In this document: in pieces, positions 32,860 to 40,277 of the stretch
How positions within the stretch are numbered: position 1 is the first letter of the stretch
Layout of the letters: each line of letters starts with the position of its first letter
Assembly (NCBI GenBank): GCA_965249005.1
Contig: CBDFLD010000023.1
Span: 868,001 to 932,000 of the forward strand
Direction: 5' to 3'
Length of the DNA stretch: 64,000 bases
Source of the DNA: CBDFLD01 sp965249005
GTDB taxonomy: Bacteria > Acidobacteriota > UBA6911
Program-made: the position numbers and the translations under genes
Notes under the pieces: model-generated
What the model was told of the DNA's origin: nothing
Seen by the model: only the letters and a program-made list of their open reading frames with translations
The model's database searches: none

Positions 32860-34732
32860 GTGCGCCTGCGAGCGTGTTTGGCTAGCGAGGTGAAAGTCCT
32901 CGTCAGGCATACACACTCCGGCCTGTAACTGAAAGTAACTGCGTCCTTGTGAAAGGGGGTGGAGAGCAACTGGAGGTGAACGAGCAGTCCGTAGTAAAGC
33001 GAACCCGTTTCGGCCGGGCTGACTGGCGAGCCTGCTAGGTAATGGCGAAGCCCGAAAGGCCTGTCGCGCTGAGGGGTTGTGTGCAAAAGCGACGGCAGGG
33101 GCAGTCAGGTGGTTGGGGACGGAATGCTCTGAAGGCCAAACACGTAAAGCAGGGAGACCTGAGCGACAGCCAAGACGGAGTTCATACTCGAAGGAGAGCC
33201 GAAGAGCCGGTAGCTCAGGAGTCAGAGCGTCCATAGTAGCGAAGAAGCGAGCTAACACTCGTGGAGCAAAGGGACGCAGGGAGGTGGATGCGGGATGACC
33301 GAACAGTCGGAACAACAACCGGGCGCAGTGTTTAGAGGTCGGAAACGCCCTCGGACTCAACCCGACGGAGAAGTCCGCAGCCGATGGAGGTGGACGGAAG
33401 CGACGGTTTGGACGGACCGCATGTTGACGGCACTCGAGGCTGGAGTGCAAGGAGGGAAATGGGCCCGACTGATCGACAAGGTGTTTGCGGAAGCTAACCT
33501 GCTCTCGGCATACATACAAGTGGCCGGGAACAGGGGAGCCGCTGGCGTGGATCACGTGACGATAGATGAGTTCTCGCAACACCGAGACAAGAACCTGGGA
33601 CGCATCGCACAAGCCTTGCAGAAACGCACCTACGTGCCACACGCGGTCCGACGCGTGTGGATCCCAAAGCCGGGAGGTGAGGAAAAGCGACCACTCGGTA
33701 TCCCGACGGTGCGCGACCGTGTAGTTCAAACCGCGCTTCGCAACGTGCTGGAACCGATCTTCGAGCGGGAGTTTGCCGAGCATAGCTACGGCTTTCGACC
33801 CGGACTCAGCTGCAAGGACGCGCTTCGACGTGTTGTTGAGCTGAGGAAGAGTGGCTACGGCTACGTTGTGGACGCGGATTTGAAAGGCTATTTCGATTCG
33901 ATTCCGCATGATAAGTTGATGGCACGCGTGCGAGAGAAAGTCAGCGACGGCCGGGTGCTCCGACTGATTGAGCAGTTTCTTAAGCAAGGGATCATGGATG
34001 GTCTGAAGCAGTGGACTCCAGAATCTGGTAGTCCGCAAGGCGCCGTGATCAGTCCCTTGCTTTCGAACGTTTACCTCAATCCGCTCGATCACCTGATGGC
34101 CAAGCGAGGCTTTCAAATGGTGCGCTACGCTGATGACTTTGTCATCTTGTGTCGTACGCGAGAAGAAGCAGAGGCGGCCTTGGCTCTGGTACAGGCGTGG
34201 ACTTCGGAAGCTGGTCTGACGCTTCATCCGGAGAAGACGCGAATTGTGGATGCTGAGACGGAGGGATTTGACTTTCTGGGGTATCACTTTCGAGCCCAGT
34301 ATCGCTGGCCACGGAAGAAGAGCCTGAAGAAACTCAGAACGACCATCCGGGCGAAAACAAAACGTGCCCATGGCCACAGTCTGGCATACATCATCGAGGA
34401 TGTGAACGCGACGCTGCGAGGCTGGTTTGAGTACTTCAAGCAGAGTCACAGCAACACCTTTGAGCCCATAGATGGCTGGGTCCGGATGCGACTGCGATCG
34501 ATACTGCGAAAGCGATGCGGTCGGAAGGGACGTGGCCGCGGGCGAGATCATCAACGCTGGCGGAATTCCTACTTTGCTGAGCACGGGCTGTATTCCTTGG
34601 CGACTGCCCATGGCTTGGTCCGTCAATCCTCGTCGAGGTAAGACCACCAACTGGAGAGCCGTATGCGGGAGAACCGCACGTACGGTTCGGAGGGAGGGGG
34701 GATCGAACTCAATCGGGCCTCCCTACCCCTAT
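32860..34732 (+). mobile_element. Group II intron with encoded maturase
   Basis: The 5' end is placed at GTGCGCC (consensus GUGYG), followed by the conserved domain I segment GAGGTGAAAGTCCTC. The ribozyme 5' part covers 32860-33294 and the reverse-transcriptase gene 33295-34641. Domain V is recognised at 34656-34688 (GAGCCGTATGCGG ... CGCACGTACGGTTC, carrying the AGC triad). Domain VI lies at about 34690-34730 (GGAGGGAGG pairing with CCTCCC), and the 3' end is near AT at 34732. A second GTGCG at 32850 is an alternative 5' end. Insertion behind hairpins and the lack of an endonuclease domain suggest class C. Confidence 0.88.
33295..34641 (+). CDS. ltrA: Group II intron reverse transcriptase/maturase
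   Basis: This 448-residue intron-encoded protein has RT blocks AGVDHVTIDEF, RRVWIPKPGGEEKRPLGIPT, DADLKGYFDSIPH, GSPQGAVISPLLSNVYLN and the catalytic YADD in MVRYADDFVILCR (about residues 279-282). FLGYHF and a maturase X domain (LRGWFEYFKQSHS) follow. No HNH endonuclase domain follows, in keeping with class C or other endonuclease-free introns. It is intact and could support splicing and retrohoming. Confidence 0.95.
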   Translation: MTEQSEQQPGAVFRGRKRPRTQPDGEVRSRWRWTEATVWTDRMLTALEAGVQGGKWARLIDKVFAEANLLSAYIQVAGNRGAAGVDHVTIDEFSQHRDKNLGRIAQALQKRTYVPHAVRRVWIPKPGGEEKRPLGIPTVRDRVVQTALRNVLEPIFEREFAEHSYGFRPGLSCKDALRRVVELRKSGYGYVVDADLKGYFDSIPHDKLMARVREKVSDGRVLRLIEQFLKQGIMDGLKQWTPESGSPQGAVISPLLSNVYLNPLDHLMAKRGFQMVRYADDFVILCRTREEAEAALALVQAWTSEAGLTLHPEKTRIVDAETEGFDFLGYHFRAQYRWPRKKSLKKLRTTIRAKTKRAHGHSLAYIIEDVNATLRGWFEYFKQSHSNTFEPIDGWVRMRLRSILRKRCGRKGRGRGRDHQRWRNSYFAEHGLYSLATAHGLVRQSSSR

Positions 34733-34750
34733 CATCCAAACAGTATCATT

Positions 34751-34847
34751 TTTTCTTGGGCGACTCAGTCGTCGGGTTTCTTGGGCGACTCAGTCGTCGG
34801 GTTTCTTGGGCGACTCAGTCGTCGGGTTTCTTGGGCGACTCGGCGTC
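34751..34847. repeat. 25-bp tandem repeat, four copies, at the 3' end of the HIT-like gene
   Basis: Units beginning CTTGGGCGACTCAGTCGTCGG recur at 34755, 34780, 34805 and 34830 with an exact 25-bp period. The last copy diverges after CTTGGGCGACTC. On the minus strand the unit encodes the last residues PKKPDD plus the stop of the frameshifted HIT-like gene, so coding tail and stop codon have been multiplied downstream. There are no spacers, so this is not CRISPR. Confidence 0.95.
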
Positions 34848-35850
34848 GAGGTCGTTTCGGGGAAAACTCGGCGCTGCTCGCGTTTCTCTCAATGCCTGCT
34901 CCAGACCGGCCAAGTCACAATCGAGATGGCGCTCCTCGATGACCGACCATTCGCCCAATCTTTCCAGAATGCCGACGGGATGTCCAAATCTGTGCAAAGG
35001 AAGGCCGGTGACGATCAATATTTTCCAACGTCTTTGCTCGTAACAAGCCATCACCCCGGATCCGGCGCCGCTGGCGACCGTGTCCCGGATACAGCGGGAC
35101 ATCTGGATGGCAAGACCCTGGAGTTGACGCCCTTCCATGTACAGAGGGGCCGTGGGGTAGTTGTCGAGGCGCGCCAGCAGTACCGGAGACTCTTGTTCCG
35201 CCATCGGGCTGAGTTTCGGAACGGATTGTATCAAGTATTGCCAGATCGACGACCGCTCGCGTCGAAACTGGAAGTGAAAATGAGCTTGAGTTCCGAATGC
35301 TCCGGACTGCCAGGATTCGAAGTGCGACCTGCCGGTTGCCCCCAGACCATAGGCCAGTCGAAGCAACGCTTCGAGCTGGGGGGGGGTGATTCCAGGTTTC
35401 GCGTTCGAGGTGTGCTGCTAGGTTTTCCTCCGGCGACTTGAACAGTCCGTGTTGCTCCCCATAGGGATTCCGATTGCGCATCAGGACACCTTCGAAGTTT
35501 CCCAATGAGCATGGGACTTGAGTTTGGATCTCACGGCAGAGCAAACACTCCGCGCTTCCGCGCGCCGGCCGAGCTGTCAATTCCCGATAGTATTCGAGCC
35601 GGTCTGTGTTGCCGCTGATTCGGACGGGAGCGCCTGAGATTGGGTAGTAACCCGCACGGAAGCGGATGCGGGCGGGCTGGTAGACATAATCGGCCAGACC
35701 CAATTTCCGTCGGTCGGCGAGGATATCGCCGGAGGGCCTGCGAGCAGAAGATGGAACTCGCACGGTAGATTCCATTTCGGCGAGACGCGCAAACATCTCT
35801 TCGACTACGCTCACGAGATGACCTGGCTGTGGCGCGTTGTCAGCTCTCAT
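34815..35850 (-). pseudogene. Frameshifted HIT-superfamily (GalT/Ap4A-phosphorylase-like) gene
   Basis: The first part (35850 to about 35380) and second part (about 35380 to 34815) are in different frames, joined at a run of nine G on the plus strand (35378-35386). Removing one base from the run restores a continuous protein of about 345 residues. The first half has a zinc-type CLLC pair (C102, C105) and NRNPYGEQHGLF. The second has GTQAHFHFQF, resembling the HxHxQ active site of GalT/Ap4A-phosphorylase relatives. The break could be a real pseudogene, phase variation or a homopolymer sequencing error. Function is unknown; a nucleotidyltransferase or phosphorylase is the best guess. Confidence 0.65.
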
Positions 35851-36212
35851 GCTCTTCTATCGAAAACTCCCGGGAACGCGCTCGGCGCAGGCCTGCGCCT
35901 TGAAATCACCTTGCACGGATGCATGTTGTGCGATAATCTTTGCGCTGTCTACACCCAACTAGCAATAGGGGAATGATTTCAAGATGAGGCTTCGCTGAAA
36001 GGCCTTTTCGGGCGTCGTCGGCGCCCTTTTGAGTATTGCACGCGGGCTGCGATGGAATTCTATACATCTACGCCAAATCTGCACCTGTCTCCACGGGACC
36101 ATCTGAAGCCGGACTCCCTTTCGACACACCTTCGATCGTTCAAAATCTACCCGATGCAGCCTGCTCGGCCCGGCTTGTCTGCGGGCAGAATCGATCTCAG
36201 GAGTAATACCTG
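35851..36212. other. Intergenic gap with palindrome and orphan promoter-terminator pair
   Basis: About 360 bases. GGCGCAGG|CCTGCGCC (35884-35899) is a perfect 16-bp palindrome. TTGCAC (35911-35916) and GATAAT (35932-35937) could be promoter boxes with a short 15-base spacer. The terminator at 36010-36030 follows about 70 bases downstream, so a short transcript or a terminated leader of the OsmC operon is possible. No protein gene is visible. Confidence 0.4.
36010..36030 (+). terminator. Probable intrinsic terminator in leader of OsmC operon
   Basis: GGGCGT (36010-36015) pairs with GCGCCC (36021-36026, one wobble) across CGTCG, followed by TTTT. No plus-strand gene ends just upstream, which hints at a small RNA or attenuated leader. 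Confidence 0.5.
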
Positions 36213-36665
36213 ATGCAACAGCCGAGCCATCGCTGGGGAGTTCGAGTCAGTCCTCACGGAGAGGGCCAGGTGCGGGTCTTTGTTCGACAACATCAGTTTG
36301 ACGTCGGTGCCCCGCTCCAATTCGATCAGAAATATGATCGCGTCACCGCTCTCGAGTACGCGCTGGGTGCGCTGGGTGGTGAGCTGGTGGAGGGGTTCAG
36401 GATACTGGCCAAGAAGAGACGGGCGGCAGTCGACAACATCGAGGCCAAGGTAGAGGGTGAGCTCAACAATGCGCTGACCTACCTGGGGGTCGTGGGTGAG
36501 AAGGGCCATCCGGGGCTGGAGTGGGTCAAGGTTCGTCTGTACATCAATACACTCGAGACGGAAGAGACGATCCGCGCAGTCTGGGACGAGTTGGTATCGA
36601 AGGCACCGCTCGTCAGCACACTCGTGAGCTGTGTGAAGTTGGATCTCAGTTTTCAACTCGATTAA
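36213..36665 (+). CDS. OsmC-like protein lacking the redox cysteines
   Basis: This 150-residue OsmC/Ohr-fold protein has FDVGAPLQFDQKYDRVTALEY at the strand-to-helix junction. OsmC/Ohr peroxidases place a reactive Cys in the central helix; here the equivalent stretch reads ALGALGGELVEG (Glu at that position). The second catalytic Cys motif (CPxS) is replaced by KAPLVSTL. It is therefore probably not a thiol peroxidase and may bind a ligand or partner. It opens a four-gene operon with 16 bases to the acyl-CoA-dehydrogenase-like gene. AGGA lies before the ATG. Confidence 0.8.
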   Translation: MQQPSHRWGVRVSPHGEGQVRVFVRQHQFDVGAPLQFDQKYDRVTALEYALGALGGELVEGFRILAKKRRAAVDNIEAKVEGELNNALTYLGVVGEKGHPGLEWVKVRLYINTLETEETIRAVWDELVSKAPLVSTLVSCVKLDLSFQLD

Positions 36666-36681
36666 TGATAGGGGAAAGGGC

Positions 36682-37833
36682 ATGTACCAGCTGAACAACG
36701 ACCAGCAGGAAATCGTGGATCGAGCCAGGCGGGTGTCCGATGAAACCATCGGACCCAATGCCGACCGAACCGATGAAGAGGGCGTTTTTCCCGCCACGTC
36801 CGTTGCGGCCTTGGCAGAGGCGGGGCTGATGGGGTTGGCGATCGACAAGCAATTCGGCGGGCTGGGTCAAAGTGTGCGGGTTGTGTGCGCCGTGCTGGAC
36901 GAGGTTGCGCAACGCTGTGCCTCCACGGCCATGGTTTACCTCATGCACCTGTGCGGCACGGCTTGCTACGGCGCGGCCACCGATAAAAGCGCCGATTGGC
37001 TTCAAAGCGCCGCCAGGGGTGGGCACCTGAGCACTCTGGCCTGGAGTGAGCGAGGATCGCGGAGTCACTTTTGGGCGCCCGTCAGCCAGGAGGTCCGGCA
37101 AAACGGCGGGGTCCGGATCAGTGCCGAGAAGTCGTGGGTGACCTCGGCCGGATACGCGAACGGGTATGTCGTGTCGACCCGCTCCGCCGATGGACAGAGC
37201 CCGATGGAATCAAACATCTATATGGTGCGCGCAGAGGACGACGGCGTCTCAGTCGCCGGGCCATGGAATGCACTCGGGATGCGTGGCAACGCGAGTGCCC
37301 CCATGACGCTCGCGAGTGTCCATCTTGGTCCGGAAAGGGTACTGACCGAGGAAGGAAAGGGATTGGAGATGATGCTGGGCGTGGTGCTTCCGGTGTTTCA
37401 GCTTGGCAACGCCGCCATCGCTGTGGGTATTGCCGAAGCGTCCATTGGGGCAACACAAAAGCACTTGATGGAGAATCGCTTTGCGCACCTGGACCAAAAA
37501 CTCGCGGACCTGCCGAATTTGCGCGCCAGACTTGCGCAAATGCGCATCGAAACCGATCGAGCCCGAGCGCACCTTGCCAGCGTAATCGAGGCAGTCGAAA
37601 ACCCTGGCCCTTCGACTCAGCTGCTCGTATTGGAAGCCAAAGTATCCGCCTCGGAAGCTGCTGTCAACGTCACAGAAACCGGGATGCGAGCTTGCGGAGG
37701 GGCCGCTTTCAGCAAACAGCTGGGAATAGAGCGCTACTTCCGGGATGCGCGTGCGGCCATCGTCATGGCGCCGACAACCGACCACGCGCACGAGTTCATC
37801 GGGCGGGCGCTTTGCGGGATGGAGGTCTTCTGA
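36682..37833 (+). CDS. Acyl-CoA dehydrogenase-fold flavoprotein, atypical active site
   Basis: This 383-residue protein has the three ACAD domains: N-terminal helical (LNNDQQEIVDRARRVSDE), middle beta (TLAWSERGSRSH, ISAEKSWVTSAGYANGYVV) and C-terminal helical (CGGAAFSKQLGIERYFRDAR). In true acyl-CoA dehydrogenases the last motif continues into a catalytic EGT; here it reads IVMAPTTDHAHEFIGRAL, without the Glu. This is closer to flavin monooxygenase-like members. FAD binding is expected; the substrate may not be an acyl-CoA. The gene overlaps the next by one base (TGATG). Confidence 0.85.
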   Translation: MYQLNNDQQEIVDRARRVSDETIGPNADRTDEEGVFPATSVAALAEAGLMGLAIDKQFGGLGQSVRVVCAVLDEVAQRCASTAMVYLMHLCGTACYGAATDKSADWLQSAARGGHLSTLAWSERGSRSHFWAPVSQEVRQNGGVRISAEKSWVTSAGYANGYVVSTRSADGQSPMESNIYMVRAEDDGVSVAGPWNALGMRGNASAPMTLASVHLGPERVLTEEGKGLEMMLGVVLPVFQLGNAAIAVGIAEASIGATQKHLMENRFAHLDQKLADLPNLRARLAQMRIETDRARAHLASVIEAVENPGPSTQLLVLEAKVSASEAAVNVTETGMRACGGAAFSKQLGIERYFRDARAAIVMAPTTDHAHEFIGRALCGMEVF

Positions 37834-38657
37834 TGACGAGGCCGATTCTTGTGGGCGCGGTCCTGTACGATCCAAAAGTCTCCGTGATTTGGGACATCAT
37901 CCGCGATTTTTTCGATCAAAACGGCTGTCTCATCGACGTCGTCTTTTATACCAACTACGAAATTCAGGTACAGGCTTTGCTCGAGGGGCACATTGACGTG
38001 GCCTGGAATTCACCACTGGCCTGGGTCGATTCTCAACGGCGATCGAACCGAAACTGTCGCGCCATTGCCATGCGGGATACCGATCAGGACCGCGTTTCGC
38101 ACATCATCGTGCGCAACGACGGAGGTATCGAGCAGGTGGGGGATCTCAGAGGTCGAACCTTGGCGGTCGGCGCCAAGGATTCGCCGCAGGCGACCTTGAT
38201 CCCGATTGGCTACTTGCAGCGCCAGGGGCTCGAACCGGGCTCCGATTTCATGATCCGGCGCTTCGATATTCTGGTCGGTAAGCACGGCGATCATGTAGGC
38301 GGTGAGCACGATGCGTTCAAGAGCCTGGAGGCCGGTGAGTCCCAGGCCTGCGCCATGCTCGATCTCAACTGGGCCACCTGGACCCAGGATGGCACCGTGT
38401 CAGAAAGCGTGTATCGCATCCTGGCGACCACGGATCGTTTCGACCATTGTGTGTTTACGGTCAAAGAGACGTTTCCGGCCGAGCAGGAACGCAAGTGGTT
38501 GGAAGTCCTGTTTTCGATGAGCTACGACAATCCGGCCCATCGCGAAATGATGGATCTCGAGGGATTGAAGCAGTGGATGCCGGGTCGTGTGAGCGGATTT
38601 GGCCCGCTGCTGGAGGCTGTCGACAGACAATCATTTTTCAAGGAATCCTCGAGTTGA
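37833..38657 (+). CDS. PhnD/SsuA-like substrate-binding-fold protein without signal peptide
   Basis: This 274-residue protein shows the type II periplasmic-binding fold of the PhnD family: ILVGAVLYDPKVSVIWDIIRD, VQALLEGHIDVAWNSPLAWVD, DLRGRTLAVGAKDSPQATLIP and SLEAGESQACAMLDLN. It has no signal peptide, no lipobox and no neighbouring ABC transporter genes, so it is probably cytoplasmic. There it could act as a sensor, chaperone or enzyme for a small anionic ligand. The ATG overlaps the preceding stop, and the next gene's TTG overlaps its own stop, so translation of the operon is tightly coupled. Confidence 0.82.
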   Translation: MTRPILVGAVLYDPKVSVIWDIIRDFFDQNGCLIDVVFYTNYEIQVQALLEGHIDVAWNSPLAWVDSQRRSNRNCRAIAMRDTDQDRVSHIIVRNDGGIEQVGDLRGRTLAVGAKDSPQATLIPIGYLQRQGLEPGSDFMIRRFDILVGKHGDHVGGEHDAFKSLEAGESQACAMLDLNWATWTQDGTVSESVYRILATTDRFDHCVFTVKETFPAEQERKWLEVLFSMSYDNPAHREMMDLEGLKQWMPGRVSGFGPLLEAVDRQSFFKESSS

Positions 38658-39823
38658 GCCCGTTGCCCCTTCTACCATTGTTCCCGGTTACTTCCGTGGG
38701 CAGCTTGCCGCGACCCGCGGCGCTCCTGAGAGCCCAGAAACTGAAAGTGAGGGGAGAGCTGGACGCGTCCGAGTTTGAGCGACTCGCCGATGACGCGGTT
38801 TTGAAAGCGTTGGCGCTGCAGGAGCGTGCGGGTGTCGATATCGTGACGGACGGGGAGCAACGGCGGGACAATTTCTATTCCTTCGTGGCCGAAAAGCTCG
38901 AAGGCGTACAGCTGATGTCTCTGGCCGAAATGCTCCACGTGGTGGAAGATAAAGACAGTTTCGAGCGAATTCTCCAGACCCTCGACGTCCCAGCGTTTTC
39001 TATCAGCAATCCGACATGTGTGGGGAAGATCAATCGTCGGGTTCCCCTTGCCTTGGACGAGCTGCAGTTTTTAAAGCGGCATACGCGCAAGCCGGTCAAG
39101 ATCCCCCTTCCGGGCCCCTATCTGCTCACCCGTGCCATGTACGTTCCGGAGATCACACGCGCCGTATACCCGACCAAGGAAGCCCTGGCCGAGGACGTCG
39201 TCAGGATTCTTCAGGAGGAGATCGAAGACCTCACCAGGGCCGGCGTGGAGTTCATTCAGCTCGATGAGCCTGTTCTGACCGAACTCGTGTTCACTCGGGG
39301 CCAGACGCGAACCTTCATGTGTGCGGCTCTGGCTGCCACGAAGAATCCGGCCGACGAGCTACGCTTTGCCGTCGAGTTGTTGAATCAGGTGCTACGGGCG
39401 GTTCCGACCGACGGGCCACGAACGGCGATTCACGTTTGTCGAGGAAACTGGAGCCGAGACGAAACCACGCTGCTCCGCGGAAGCTATGCCCCCCTGGCGA
39501 GTACTTTTGAACGAATGAACGTGCGCCAGCTTGTGTTGGAGTATGCAACCGAGCGGGCCGGAGAAATTCTTCCTTTTGAGAACAAGGAAATTGGGCTGGG
39601 AGTGGTGAACCCGCGGACCGAACGAGTGGAAAGCGAAGATGAGATTCGAAACGCAGTCCGCCAAGCGATGAAACACGTCTCCGCGGAGAGACTTTTTCTG
39701 AATCCGGATTGCGGGTTTGGTACCTTCTCGAACCGACCGGTCAACAGCGAAGAGATTGCATTTCAGAAGCTGAAAAGGATCGCGACAGTGGCACGGACTC
39801 TGCGCGGCGACGAACAAAAATAG
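38654..39823 (+). CDS. MetE C-terminal-like cobalamin-independent methyltransferase
   Basis: This 389-residue TIM-barrel protein resembles the catalytic (C-terminal) half of methionine synthase MetE and the short archaeal-type enzymes. SVGSLPRP, GVDIVTDGEQRRDNFYSF, KIPLPGPYLLTRAM and FIQLDEPVL are present. The zinc ligands are plausible: His and Cys in IHVCRGN, Glu in VLEYATERAG, and Cys in NPDCGFGT. The N-terminal MetE domain is absent. The TTG start at 38654 overlaps the previous TGA. It may transfer methyl groups to homocysteine or another thiol. It ends the four-gene operon at a bidirectional terminator. Confidence 0.85.
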   Translation: MSPLPLLPLFPVTSVGSLPRPAALLRAQKLKVRGELDASEFERLADDAVLKALALQERAGVDIVTDGEQRRDNFYSFVAEKLEGVQLMSLAEMLHVVEDKDSFERILQTLDVPAFSISNPTCVGKINRRVPLALDELQFLKRHTRKPVKIPLPGPYLLTRAMYVPEITRAVYPTKEALAEDVVRILQEEIEDLTRAGVEFIQLDEPVLTELVFTRGQTRTFMCAALAATKNPADELRFAVELLNQVLRAVPTDGPRTAIHVCRGNWSRDETTLLRGSYAPLASTFERMNVRQLVLEYATERAGEILPFENKEIGLGVVNPRTERVESEDEIRNAVRQAMKHVSAERLFLNPDCGFGTFSNRPVNSEEIAFQKLKRIATVARTLRGDEQK

Positions 39824-39845
39824 GAGGGCTTCGCCGAAGCCCTCC
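39823..39845. terminator. Bidirectional terminator between metE-like gene and trxA
   Basis: GGAGGGCTTC (39823-39832) and GAAGCCCTCC (39836-39845) form a perfect 10-bp stem with a three-base loop. Its first G is the last base of the metE-like stop codon. It separates two convergent genes. Confidence 0.8.
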
Positions 39846-39859
39846 CGGTGCCTCTCGCC

Positions 39860-40204
39860 TTATTCTTGGGCAAGTAAGCCATTGAGCTTGCCTGCCAGTG
39901 CTCCTTTGGACTGTGAGCCCACTATTTGTTCGACGACCTTTCCCCCTTTGAAGAAGATCAACGACGGGATGGAGCGAATGCCGTACTCTGCGGCCAGCTC
40001 TGAGTTTTCATCGACGTTCACCTTGCCGATGGTCGCCTTGCCCTCGAAATCGGCGGCGAGTTCCTCGATCACCGGCCCAATGACGCGGCAGGGCGCACAC
40101 CATTCGGCCCAAAAATCCACCAAAACCGGGTTTTCAGATTCTAAGACCTCGCTGGCAAAGTTCTCCTGACTGAGAGTGACGTATTTCTTGCTTGTGGTTG
40201 ACAT
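39860..40204 (-). CDS. trxA: Thioredoxin
   Basis: This 114-residue cytoplasmic thioredoxin has the active site WCAPC (C36, C39) in VLVDFWAEWCAPCRVIGP, the cis-proline region RSIPSLIFFKGG and a normal length. It reduces protein disulfides and may feed the periplasmic DsbD encoded in this window. GGAGGT lies eight bases before the ATG. The promoter region upstream contains a GACCGGTC palindrome shared with the tetR promoter. Confidence 0.96.
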   Translation of the reverse strand: MSTTSKKYVTLSQENFASEVLESENPVLVDFWAEWCAPCRVIGPVIEELAADFEGKATIGKVNVDENSELAAEYGIRSIPSLIFFKGGKVVEQIVGSQSKGALAGKLNGLLAQE

Positions 40205-40233
40205 TGTATTTACCTCCGTGGGCTTCCTTAATC

Positions 40234-40262
40234 ATTGTAAGACGACCGGTCTCATAGGATTT
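40234..40262 (-). promoter_or_regulatory. trxA promoter with TetR-type half-operator
   Basis: On the minus strand a TACAAT -10 box (40234-40239) is preceded by GAGACCGGTCGTCTT (40239-40253), whose core GACCGGTC matches the tetR operator. A weak -35 candidate (AAATCC) lies 17 bases upstream. A repressor bound here would cover the spacer. Confidence 0.5.
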
Positions 40263-40277
40263 GATCGCTTTTGAATG

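Noticed and set aside
32647..34650. A 667-codon minus-strand open frame across the intron and the dsbD 5' end
   Set aside because: It is antisense to the group II intron ribozyme and maturase, has no start site or domain, and is a by-product of GC-rich coding sequence.
34751..34847. Short regular repeats as a possible CRISPR array
   Set aside because: The 25-bp units are directly adjacent with no spacers and include coding sequence.
37071..37830. Upstream extension of the PhnD-like frame through the ACAD gene
   Set aside because: The ACAD gene occupies this region in another frame; the ATG at 37833 overlapping its stop is the natural start.
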